DNA of 64,000 nucleotides, taken from the NCBI GenBank assembly GCA_037367355.1, contig CM074699.1, forward strand, positions 2,914,001 to 2,978,000, in the 5' to 3' direction. Shown piece by piece: positions 32,400-42,960 of the stretch. Under the pieces are notes generated by a model. The model saw only the letters and a list, made by a program, of their open reading frames with translations, ran no database searches and had not been told where the DNA came from. The stretch's first letter is position 1, and each line of letters opens with the position of its first letter. The stretch comes from Neoscytalidium dimidiatum. Taxonomy: Eukaryota; Ascomycota; Dothideomycetes; Botryosphaeriales; Botryosphaeriaceae. The translations under genes and the position numbers were made by a program.

Positions 32400-33130
32400 T
32401 ATTAGCTTGTCAAACCCTAGTGTTGCAGTACTTAATTCATTACTATAATACGCTCGTTACACATTTAATTTAGCTAGTAACCTCGCTTATTTATTAGCGT
32501 ATACTAGATATATATAATTACCCTTATTTAGTATTTTTTACTAGTATACTAATTTATTTATTCTTCTACTTATTATTACTACTTAATATAATATTCTATT
32601 AACTACTTAGTTTAATAGTTATAAGCCTAGCCTATATATTAGTACCTTCTAAGTAATAAGTATATATAAGTTAACCTATAGTATCTAGATAGTAATATAT
32701 ATAGTAGTATTAATATATTCTACTACTATTACTAGCTAGTATTTATATAAGGACTTCGAATATAGAACTCTTTACTACTTATATATAAGAAGCTATTAGC
32801 TTCTATATAAAGTCTTAGCGCGGCTCGTATAGGTTATATAACCTCGCTTACCGCTCGCCTATATATAAGTCCCGCCTAACGGGCCCTTAGAATCCCCTAA
32901 GAATTCGTCTATTATCTAATAAAGACCCTCTTATACTATTCTTAAACTTTCTATTTATATCTAGTTCTTATAGAGATACTATATTTATACTTCTAATAAA
33001 AGGATAATATAGTCGAGTTATAAGGATATTATAAGAGCCTAGCTAACGTTAGCCTATATAATATATTACTAATTGGCTTTAGGCAAAGTGCTATCTAGTA
33101 CCAATAATAAAAACGCCTGCGACTATAGAA
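32400..33130. repeat. AT-rich, RIP-altered repeat island
   Basis: A small AT-rich island with almost no CpA or TpG and no open frame. About 32700-32985 is a diverged inverted copy of about 54480-54780; for example, the reading of 32748-32930 on the minus strand follows 54520-54720 closely, including the segment around AGCTAATAGCTTCT. This shows it belongs to a dispersed repeat family also present at the right end of the large AT-rich block. Confidence 0.75.
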
Positions 33131-34443
33131 AAACTACTAAAACATCCTACATTACCCATAGAAGCTCAAAGTGTTTCTGTAGAAAAATTATCGCGTGCCG
33201 AATGAATAGAATACACTGGACAGGCAGAATTTAGAGCGAGAGAAATGTGCGTGATGGGCCAGGACACCGGTCAGGCTATGGGCTGCAACAGTGGCTGCAG
33301 GTGTTCCTCCATCAATACGGCGGAGCGGCTTCCCTGTAACCGTACGGTTCAGTCAGATGAAACTACTAAGACATAAGATTTATGGAGTAACAATATATTG
33401 CCGGCTGCTGGGGCTTCCTCTTTCTCCTCCTCTTCCTCCTCTTTACTGTTATCCTGCAGCTCGCGCGTCGTCTACGTTTCGATCGTCGTTCGGTGTGTTG
33501 TGTAAAGGAGTATACTAGTGTCTCCCTCCCAAACAGACAGAACCGCGAGGTGAAGGGCCAGTCAATGCTACTTATATTGCCTCTTGTTGCAGAACGCCCA
33601 TCCCCTCTCGCTGAGATCTCATCCAGTCAGACCTATCGCCTGAGATTCACACGATATTCCTCATCGCTGGTTACGGCAGCTTCCAGGATGCCTGCTGGGG
33701 ACATTAACGGGATAGCAACGCTTGACGCTGCTGCTTCCCCCAAGGACGTCAATGAGCTTATCTCGTTGACTGTACGAGCTTCTCTCGAGATCCGTTGATA
33801 CCTCTACGAATCGCAACAACTCCGAATCTAGCGATTCTACGGACACTCCCGGATCAAAGGGGGACATTGCGGCGGAGAAGGGCAATAATGCTTTAGGAGG
33901 CAAGATTGCCGTTACGGCGCTGGTTAAGCGGCCCAACAAAGACTAGAGAGACCGAGATTATCGAAAAGAAGAAATATGTAACGACGAGTCTTCTTTTGTC
34001 TAGTTTTAGAGTCGCTAGATAGATTAGAAAGGACGAACGAAAGGCGGAGAGGGTCGAAGGGCTAGCACGGAAGGGGACACTCATGTCGAGTTCTAGAGTG
34101 GCCTAAATCTTTCGACCATATATCCTAGGGTTTCATATGATTGGTGAAAATGGCCATGTCTGGCACTAGCTCTCATCGTTCGAAACTTCGAGTGCGGAGC
34201 GCTCCGCTAAAACAGGATTAAATTACCAAGATTTGAGAATAGCTTACCTATAGTCGCGGGGCAAAGACGGACTATTTATGCGTGCGTTATAGTCCTTTAA
34301 CTAAGAAACCGCATTTGGATTTGTACGCGAGATTCCATTCCGAAATATATGCAAGTGAGATTCCGGGCCCGGACAAAGATTCCTCTCCTAAACAGGCTCA
34401 AATTCCGCAACAAAGCAACTGTAGTGCGCAGTTACGTACAGAT
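33131..34443. other. Intergenic, no gene recognised
   Basis: About 1.3 kb of intermediate composition. Two short frames on the plus strand around 33480-33950, one shifted relative to the other, could be a decayed coding sequence, but no motif was recognised. Confidence 0.35.
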
Positions 34444-36400
34444 CTAATATGCGGATAACTCCTCCATCTTCTCGACAAGATACCGATTTTCTCGGACTAG
34501 GACCACGTCAACTTCGGTGCCTCCAACTAGCAGCGGTACCTCAACCACATCTTGCGAAGAACGAACGGGACTGATATTGGCTAGATGTCCATTCAAATAC
34601 ACACCATAAATACCGCTTGGCAAATTATAGAATCGTGGACAGATACTATAGAAGCATAAGTACTAGTTACCACGAATATTCCAAGCACATACCTTGTTTC
34701 CGTCCCATTCCAGGTACGGCAAGTGAGAACCATTACGCCAAACTCATTGCTCCAAGAACCTCTTAGGAAATCAACGTCTGAGCCCAAATCGACGCTATCA
34801 ATAAACGGGTAGTCTAGAAAATGATCAGCTGTCCACGGATTATCCCACATAATTTTCTGCCCATTGCGAACATTAAGCCTCGCATAACCGATGGCCGCAT
34901 TACCGGTGAAGGGGTCTACGCCAATCCAGTTTCCTTCATCGTCTTGCTTCTGATCGTTCCGAGGGTAGAACAGACCACCGCGCTCCCAAGTTGGGTTGAG
35001 GAACTGGTCTGCGTGACGAAGAAATCCTGCCAATGTTTCCGCATCGGCAACTTCAGACAACCATTGGGCGACGTAGCCGTAGTCTGGTTGTGGTGGGAAT
35101 GGATGTGGCGTGTCAGAGCCTCCTTGTTGTGCCACCATTCTCTGAGCCTCTTTCCTAGTTTCTGGGGTATCGGGGTCCATATTTCTCTCCTTGACAAGTG
35201 ATTTAATCGCGTGCGCTAGCTTTGGAGTATTCAACCCCACGCGACCGTCTGGGCAATGATGCAAAAAGCCAAGTGATTGAGACGGGTACATTGACTGAAC
35301 GAATTCCGAATTCCAGGCGTTCATGAATGCGCCTGTACTGTTCTCGTATCAGCGGGAAGACACTATAATGACCGGATCTGATGTTTGACTGACCAGGCCG
35401 TAGGGCCAATGGATCCATCGCTGACTGTTCTCCCTTGCTTCACATAGTACCAATTGATGATGAGTTCGCCGCCTTGTGTGAAGCCAGTTTTCGCCTCCCA
35501 AGCCGTGACATATTTCTTCAAGACCTCATACACCAAAGTGGTCCCGTTGCGGACGTCGATATATCGCAACGCTATGATCTGAGCAGACCGTTTCAGCAGA
35601 AGTAACAGAGGACCCCTTGCATACTTTTCACTCACCGGAAACTGGTTGCACACGACAAATATGTTGTTCGGCTCACAGCAAGCGCCTAGCCAGTCTCTGC
35701 GCCCCATTTCCTCGAGCACTACCTTTTTCAGAGATGTGCGATCGTAGGAGAATCGCTCCGGCCCCATACCCCACAGCAATGGGTTCCAGTCGAATGTCAA
35801 CGCGTCGGGCTCATCGTACTTGTCGTCGTTGAAGAGCATTGCATGCAGCGCAACCATGAGTAGGAGGTGGCCCGAATACTTGAAACAGTAAGTAGTCTCG
35901 TCACACAAGCAAGCAGGAGCACTTACCATAATGTTTTCTTCGACAACAGGGTCCGCCCAGGGCCTTCTCAGCTCCCTGATGTCAGGATCCACAAATACCC
36001 CACTTTGGCTCGTCAGGTACCAGTAGCCCCAGACCTCTCTACGGAACATTTTGTGGATCAGTTGTTCGATTAGGGTCTTGAAAATGGAACGGAGCGCAGG
36101 TAAGCGGTGATAGTGTGCTAGGCCTGCTGCATACGCCATAAACGCTAGTTGATAGCGGTAAGCATCAAGCCATTCCTGCCCCGGATCTTGGGTCCCCATA
36201 TGACGCCATTCACCATCTGCTTGAGTTGCTAAATTGTGAAAATGGCGCAAATGTCCTGCCTGTGCGGATGATAGCTTCTCGAAGCTGTTGAGGATACTGT
36301 TAGGCAAAGTTTTGGGAAAAGCCAGATTGTCGAGAGACAAGTGGCCATTAGAACTTGAATCTGTCCGTTGAGATACAGTGTTGGTTGCTGATGCAGCCAT
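34444..36400 (-). CDS. Linalool dehydratase/isomerase-like protein
   Basis: Five exons: 36400-35927, 35878-35636, 35578-35394, 35337-34693 and 34645-34444, with introns of 48, 57, 56 and 47 nt, giving 582 residues. Removing the introns joins ENIM to YSGHL and CNQFP to the next helix, exactly as in the family. YQLAFMAYAAGLAHYH, the PW-DPV-ENIMYSGHL block and CEPNNIFVVCNQFP identify the linalool dehydratase-isomerase (Ldi) fold. Cys226 and Cys235 keep the nine-residue spacing of the two proposed catalytic cysteines of the bacterial enzyme. No signal peptide is seen, whereas bacterial Ldi is periplasmic. The final exon contributes a β-rich tail (LPSGIYGVYLNG, EVDVVLVRENR). The fungal substrate is unknown. 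The gene stands alone among transposon remnants, yet all exons are intact. Confidence 0.88.
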
Positions 36401-37464
36401 TTTCTTTACATCAACAGGTGTAGCTGAGGCGATGTTGGTTCAGGTTTTCAGAGAGCAAGTAGGTGGCTTAATGTAGTGGGATGAGGTGTGGGATGTGTAG
36501 AGTCCGCGGCGGAGTTCTCTATTTATATGGAAGGTGAACATGAAGTTGAAGGCCCAACGAACTATCCGATCACATCCGAGGGCTGGCATTTACTTTTAGC
36601 GCCGACAACTCGGAAACCGGTTTTAACACATTCCGAGGTGCGGGGATTAACCCTATATCTCCAGAGTAGTGATCAGTTAGAGCACAAAGAACTGGAAAGA
36701 GAATTATTTCCATAGAGCATGGGCCTTCGCCGGGTCGGCGGGCCGCGATGCGCGACGCAATCATCGGCGTTGTCTCGTGGACAAGCTAGCTGACTAGCAT
36801 CTACCCGCCAAACGTCCGCGCAGCAGGTCTTTTTGGCGGAAGACCCGGGGCCTATGAAGGGATAGTCACCGTCGTTGAGATGCGTGCGATGCTCGTGGTG
36901 CGGCCAGGCCGGGGTGACTTCACACAGCGTCCGACATGCATCTCGCAGACGAACGCAAATGCTGTCACTGCTCAGGCCAACTCCGTTTGATGGTCGCTGC
37001 TGTGATGCCCCAACACCAGTCTTATCCCGGCCAGACGGTCGCGCAGTTGATTTCAAGAACTGAATTACCGCACTGACCACCCGCATGTCCAGCCACCATC
37101 GCTCCTTTGGCCCATCCACTGGTTGCCCAGTCCGCCAGTCCTACCTCCTTCTCCACCGTCCAAGTATTATGGAACATCTCTCTATCTGTCTCCTACCTTC
37201 CTCGCTAGTTCATAGCGAGCCTGCTACCACTACGGACAGACTAAAAGAACGTGCCGTACTATCTCTATTTCTTATCCGTATTTATACTGCCCAGACTTCT
37301 CTTTCCGTAGTTAGAAGAGATATTCCCTAAGGAAGCTATGGTTAGTTCGACATTAGATGAGGGTAGTTGCGCTTTCGGTATCGAGGCTATTGTATAGCCG
37401 CAGCGTATATTATCCCAAAAACGCTTCCTCTAGCTTACGCGTGTATTTCCGCTGATGATTCAGC
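36401..37464. other. Intergenic, possibly including 5' part of a decayed transposon
   Basis: About 1.06 kb. The first part should hold the promoter of the Ldi-like gene. The last few hundred bases before the LTR may belong to the same decayed element as the hAT fragment on the other side, since removal of the LTR and one TSD joins the flanks; no coding motif confirms this. Confidence 0.4.
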
Positions 37465-37902
37465 TGTTACGGTACAGACCTGCACGGAACCTGGACAAGA
37501 AGAAGGACAAGCGGGGCGCCTACGCGACCGCGAGGAAGATCCACCAACAAGGGGTCACGTGACTCCCGGTTCAACTGTTCAAAGCCTTGGCACTCTGAAC
37601 TCCTAAACTCGCGAAGTTCAGACGTTCAACCGCTTAGTAGAATAAACCCACGAACTACCAGATTATATACACTTTCCTACTTGTATATAAACCACACTCT
37701 CTAGATAGCTTTAACCCTCGTAGTTAACTTCCTAAGTTTACTTTAGTAATAGAATTTGGACTCTATTGGTAATAGGCCTTCGCACGCAGTGCTTAGTCAT
37801 CACTTGTTCTCTCTCTCTTCTATACCCACTCAAGGAAAACCCCGTGACTAGTTTTCTCCTTCTGAGGTGTCGGATCCTCAGAGGTAGAGGCCGTCCGTTA
37901 CA
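37465..37902 (+). mobile_element. Solo LTR, second copy, with perfect 5-bp target duplication
   Basis: The 438-bp element runs from TGTTACGG to CCGTTACA (again with a CC inserted) and is flanked by TCAGC at 37460-37464 and 37903-37907. Most of its length is nearly identical to 8522-8924, with an extra ~30 bp near the left end and a few small indels. It sits directly beside the hAT transposase remnant. Like the first copy it retains CpA and TpG, so it escaped heavy RIP. Confidence 0.9.
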
Positions 37903-38453
37903 TCAGCCTCGCCGTCGCCTCGTATCGTTTCTGGCATACCTTCTGCTTTACCACTGCCTCGACTATCTCCTTTGCCCGCTATCTGCTGCGGCTGTTGATT
38001 ATTCATCGTAAGAAGGCATGGCTTATAGAGGACGATGATCAGCAGGAGGAGCCTAGCGCTGGAGACTCTAAAGAAGACGAATTCGAGCGCTTCGGCCGCA
38101 TTCAGGCACCCGTGAGAGGTCGCAAGCGCCGAAGGGTCCTCTCTAAGCTCGAGTAATATCTAGAATCCGGCATAGTAGATACGAAGGTAAAAGATCCGCT
38201 TGACTAGTGGCTTACTAAAGGTTCTGTACACCTAATCGTCAAGCGGATGGCTCTAGACCTGTATAGTATCCCGGCGATGAGCTCTGAATGTGAAAGCGTT
38301 TTTAGTCAGACTAAGTTGATCTTAACTAACCAACACAACCAATCTGGCAAGGACATGCTAGAGGCAGTGGAGTATCAGCGGCACTGGTTGAAAGGCGGCA
38401 TATTGGGCGATCCGGTGGAGGAGGCTTTTTCGCGGGAGCGGCTTATTCGATAG
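37903..38453 (+). pseudogene. hAT transposase remnant (C-terminal dimerisation domain)
   Basis: In one frame the sequence reads through two internal stops to MALDLYSIPAMSSECESVFS, the hallmark of the hAT C-terminal dimerisation domain, with DPL and WLTKGS just upstream and HWLKGGIL downstream. In-frame TAG codons sit after DPLD and after KLE, so the copy is dead. Upstream parts of the transposase were not recognised. It is a fragment of a cut-and-paste DNA transposon. Terminal inverted repeats and an 8-bp target duplication were not found by eye. Confidence 0.85.
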
Positions 38454-39559
38454 CTTTTTCATATGGCGACTATCATGGTTCTCTTAACTTCTCAACACCC
38501 ACCATCTCCTGCAGCTTACCTAATTGTGCATAGCGAGGCACCCATACGCCCGCCCGCACGCCCAAGACCCGCGGGCGCCAGCGGGCGAGCGGTTGGACAC
38601 ACTGTCCGTAGAAGCTTCTGCCAACAGAAGCATTGGGTGGGAAAGGTACTGATCGTCCTGCGTGTTTGATAAGGCGCAGGTCGAGCAGAGAATTGGATTT
38701 GATGATGATGGGAGAGCTAATTGGTGCTCACATAGCCAGCCTTTCAGTCTATTTTGCTGAACCACTTCGGTTTTCCTTCCTTTGATGTAATACCGCCAGA
38801 CGGAAAAAAAAAAAAAAAAGAGGAACCACCGTCAGTTCCTGCAGCGGCGAGAGGCACATCGCCGAAAATGCAATGCTTTCTGGCGATTCAAACTACATGT
38901 GCCGTCCATCCGGCAGCGCACTGGCTCTACTACGTGGCGAGGCCGCTGGCGGTGTTACTGTAGAGTGGAGAGGGGAGGGGCTTATGCCGTCTTGAGAGCC
39001 TCCCACCCTCGCTCTTCCGGATACGCGGCAATATCCCGCCGGCAGTGCCCCGAGTTTAAAGGCTTGCTGCGGAAAGAGCAACGATTTGTCATGACAAGGA
39101 GCGGCATCGATACCGTGTGTGGGCGCCGCTGCGACGGTGGCGGTCGCCTTATTGTCGTCAAGCATTTCGCCCACGCTGCCGAAAGCCCCGTCGCACACGA
39201 CTGGCTGGGGGAACTAGCCTCGGGGATGCCGGGTACGTGGACAATCTCCGCGGGCCAATCGTGGAGCTTAGCGCCCTGGTTCTAATTTTGGCCGGCACTT
39301 CTTCTTGGAAAATGGCCGTCCACCAGCTGGCAAAGATGTGCAAATCAGGCCGCAAAATCCTGCTGCACGCGAGGCTTACCCCACCTTGGTGGAAAGGGAA
39401 TAAAGCAGCTTTCATATGTGATCGGTGCTCGGTGCTTCGGCGAGGTAAATCACCGACAGCCATCGTGGCACGTTCTGGCAATTTGTATACAGCCTTACAT
39501 ATGCCGTAATTCCAAACACTGGACCTCTGCTTAACCTCAGATTCGGCATAACATACTTC
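38454..39559. other. Intergenic with 16-nt poly-A tract
   Basis: About 1.1 kb. A run of 16 A lies at 38804-38819. Overlapping ORFs around 38900-39500 on both strands have no recognised motif and are probably chance readings. Composition shifts to strongly AT-rich shortly after 39560. Confidence 0.45.
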
Positions 39560-40130
39560 ATAAGCGAATTAGTCGCATAAGCGAATTAGTCGGGCATTTC
39601 TTGGCACCACGGACAACACCACCATCTTCTTGCATTATGACACTACCAGCTAATTTTGTATGACAATTACATTGCGCAACGGTTCTTAAGTGCTGGGCAA
39701 GTCCTTAAGTTATGCCTAGTTAACATACACCTCCTACAGCAGTACGGAGCTCGACTTAAAGCCTCCGGTGTCGCATTACCATCCTTACTTTAAGCAGCTT
39801 CTAGAGGTGCTATAAACTCCTATAATAGCTTAACTACCTCCTTAAGTATAAGACTCTCTCTTTAAGTAATATACTTAACTTTAATATTATACTTTTTAAC
39901 TACTTTTATATTATAAGCCTACGTATACTCGAGTTACTCTACTATAATTACTATCGCTTATAATACTAACTTAGTACTCTTTACTATTTTTTTTATTACT
40001 ACTATTATAGGAAACGTAGATCGTTATTTTAAGCTTATATTATTAACGTTTTATAGCTTTCTACTACTTCTTAATCTAGTATATTATTTTAGATATATTA
40101 GTTACTAAATTTATTAAGAAAGAATAGAGC

Positions 40131-40525
40131 TTAGCGGACGATAATATATAATAAGCGGGCCTCTACCTCTAAGAATCTAAATATTAAAGAGGAAGAAAAT
40201 CTATTATAGAAATTTTCCTTAAGTAGATATAAGAAGAGAGTAAGAGTAAATTAAATATATAATAAGACTAAGTACTATATATAAAGACTATATTACTAAT
40301 AATTAATATTAAATTATTATTAAAGTTAACTATAAAGATTAAAGCTATTTAAAAAATATAGTTTATATATAAATAGAAAAGTATATATAATCTAGTAGTA
40401 CTATTATAAGTTTAGCTTTAAAGAGCTTAAAATAAGTTAGTATAATAATAATAATAAATTTATAAACTATTCTAGCTACTAAATATATCTATATAGTATA
40501 TAACTAATTTTATTACGTCCGCTAA
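40131..40525. repeat. Segment bounded by a 10-bp inverted repeat
   Basis: TTAGCGGACG at 40131-40140 is the exact inverse of CGTCCGCTAA at 40516-40525. It could be a RIP-altered LTR or a small inverted-repeat transposon. Five-base flanks (AGAGC and ACTCG) do not match, so no target duplication supports either reading. Confidence 0.35.
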
Positions 40526-40854
40526 ACTCGTTTAAGCCGATATAAAATAGTAGAGCTTAGTCTACTCTCTATCTATTTTATATATATCTACGTATATATA
40601 TCTTAGTATTATAGTCTTTTTATAATACTAATAATCTCTATAAATTATTTCGTCTTTCTTTAGTATTAAGCTTTATACTATAAATATAATATTACTTTAA
40701 TTTATTTAAGAAGCTTAGTTACTATTATAAACTTTATTACTATTATAGTAGTACTATACTAGCTTAGTAGCTTTCTTTAATTTACCGTCTATTATCTTCT
40801 ATTTTTTTATCTAGTATATAGAAAGTAAGTCTTAGCTTATTAAATCTATTATAT

Positions 40855-41685
40855 TTATTTATTTATTATTATTTATTTATTTATTTAACGTCTATATAAA
40901 AGCTAAGCTTAAGATAGATAGCTAGCTAAACTAATATATCTTTATAATATTTCTACTATAGTTTATTTTCGTAATATATTATTTTAAAGGTTAGGAAATA
41001 GTAGAATCTAAGCCGGAGTTATTATAATAATATACTAGGAAAATAATAGAGATTTTTAGAATATAAAAAAAGAAAAGAAGAAATAAGAAAAGATAAGATA
41101 AGAAAAGAATTAAAAGTATTTTTTTAGTAGTTTATTCTACTAAGGTAAGTTCTAATAGCTACTTTTAAATAGCTATCTTAGTTTTTAAGATAAAGCCTAG
41201 AAGGGCCTTATATTCTATTTTAAAATTAAATATAAGCTCTAAGAAGGGGTATTATATCTTAAGTTTTTTAAAGATTTCTTTTCTTTTAAGTTAATATCTT
41301 TTATATTTAAGTATTAGATATTAAGGTATTTAATTAGCTATAAGATTATATAGATATTTATTTATTTCTACTAGATTAAACCGGAATAAATAAGATTAAA
41401 AGTAGCTATATTCTATTTTTAATTAGTAAAAAAAAGAGCTAGTTTCTCTATCTATAGATAGATTCTCTAGCTTTTTCTTTATTTTCTAGTTAAACCTATT
41501 AAGATAAAATTTAGAAGAGACTAATACTCTTTATTTATTCGCTTTATTAAGCTATAAGATAGTATAATCTTCTAGTTTCTATATTTAAAATACGGTATAA
41601 CTAGTTAATTCTTTCTTTAAAAGTATTATAATAGCGTATTTAGATAAGAAATTAGCCTCTTTATTATCTAGTATATCTTTATAGC
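40855..41685 (-). mobile_element. Tad1-like LINE, 3' fragment, heavily RIP-mutated
   Basis: Reading on the minus strand, this segment follows the plus-strand LINE from about 48410 to its tail at 49252: the (AATA)n tail, the AGCTAAGCTTA segment, the run GTAAGTTCTAATAGCTACTTT and the region around GAGCTAGTTTCTCT all correspond. It is thus the last ~830 bp of a second copy in opposite orientation. It is more heavily mutated than the other copy. It ends where a gypsy LTR begins, so either it was 5'-truncated on insertion or the gypsy element inserted into it. Confidence 0.8.
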
Positions 41686-42175
41686 TATAACGACGGGGCC
41701 TCTACTACTAGGCTTCGGAGTTACCTAGTAGGTTCGAGTTTATTGAAGGGTTTACCTTAAAGACGAGGAAAGGGGAGTAATAATAGAATAAGAAGTTACG
41801 TAATATAGGAGTTCGATAGGCCTTATTACCTCTAAGTTAATATAGTATTAAGTCGGAACTTTAAGTTAACTACGAGGGTCTAAGTACTATCTAACGAGCG
41901 TGTCTATATACTATAGAAGAACTATAATAATCTAGATCTAGATATAGTAGATTTATCGGGGGTAGATATATAGTACTTAGATCTATAGAGATTTAAAGTA
42001 GATCGTACGTAATACGTAGCGCTTAGGTTCGTTTCCCGATTCCCGCCTTTTTTAATCGTACGAGCGGCTAGTATTACCGTTCTATCGTATCTATTCTTAT
42101 CGACTTCCTACTTTCTACCCGTACGGGTTTATAACCTTTTACGGCTATAACGCCCGTATATTCTAGGGTTCGTAA
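41686..42175 (-). repeat. LTR of the gypsy element (3' LTR of minus-strand copy)
   Basis: Starting at TATAACGACGG, this segment is the inverse of the sequences ending at 53379 and 54113, over a length of about 490 bp (the far boundary is approximate). Its position beyond the integrase end of the minus-strand pol fits a 3' LTR. The terminal TATAAC probably derives from TGTAAC by RIP. Confidence 0.7.
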
Positions 42176-42379
42176 TACTACCCTCCTCCTTAGAGATCTT
42201 TAGCCCGAAGATTCTTTCTTTTTTATCTATATTTTACTTCCGTTCTTCTTATCTTTCTTTCTCGTAAGTCCCTTCTTACTATACCTTTTAAGCGTAAGCG
42301 TTCCGCCTAGCGTGCTAAATATTTAGTTTTAGGCGACGAGATTAATCGTAACGGTTTCCTAATATCTTTTTCTTATTCT

Positions 42380-42960
42380 TTCTATCTTCTAGCTAACGCT
42401 AGTAAGGCCGACTCTAATTCTTTCTTCGTAGTATATAAGATAGATAGGATATATTCTTATTATAGTAAGTACGCTCGCTAGAGTAAGTTCGCTTATAACG
42501 CTAGTAGTTTAGATAATTCCGACTATAAGTTCTTTCTACCCCCCTTTTTCTTATTATTTCTAATTCTTATTCGTAGTCCTCCGAGTTCGCTAAGCCTTAT
42601 TAAAGGTCGAGCGGAACGAATAGAGGGCTTATTAAGAGTTACGTACTTCTATAGCTCGCTTAGATTGCGTCGAAAAGTAGAGGAAGTTACTTCGTCGTTA
42701 GGCTTATTTAATAATCTCCCGAAAGGTTTAAACGGTCGAAGAGTTAGAGGAGCTAGATCGCTTAAAGTCGGTTCGTAAGGCTAGGAATCCCGCTAACTCT
42801 AAAAATATCGAGGAGTCGCGAGTAGTAAAGCGTATACGTAGCGACGTCTTAGCTAACGCTATTATAGGTTCGTCTTATTCTATCGAGTTACTTAGCGTTA
42901 GTTTTACTACTACGCCGCCCGAGAGTTCTAAGCTAGTCGATTAGGCGCGGTAGTTTTCGT
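42380..42960 (+). pseudogene. Decayed antisense ORF with a Cys-to-Tyr zinc-knuckle-like pattern
   Basis: Between the LTR and the integrase end of the minus-strand gypsy pol, the plus strand keeps one unusually open frame. It reads YSYYSKYAR, a stop, then SKFAYNASSL, followed by RIEGLLR and a charged helical stretch (RLRRKVEEVTSSL). RIP turns Cys codons TGY into TAY, so the Tyr residues spaced in the first part are what a Cys-rich zinc motif would become, and TAG after Ala-Arg would come from CAG. Downstream the frame accumulates stops. The interpretation as a retroelement accessory gene transcribed against pol is inference. Confidence 0.4.

Noticed and set aside
38899..39509. Overlapping ORFs of 101-130 codons on both strands
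   Set aside because: No motif, no splice-supported extension and mutual overlap; not supported as genes.
41720..41745. AGGTTCGAGTTT resembling a tRNA B-box
   Set aside because: It lies within the gypsy LTR, no acceptor stem or A-box is found nearby, and the RIP-altered copies do not conserve it.
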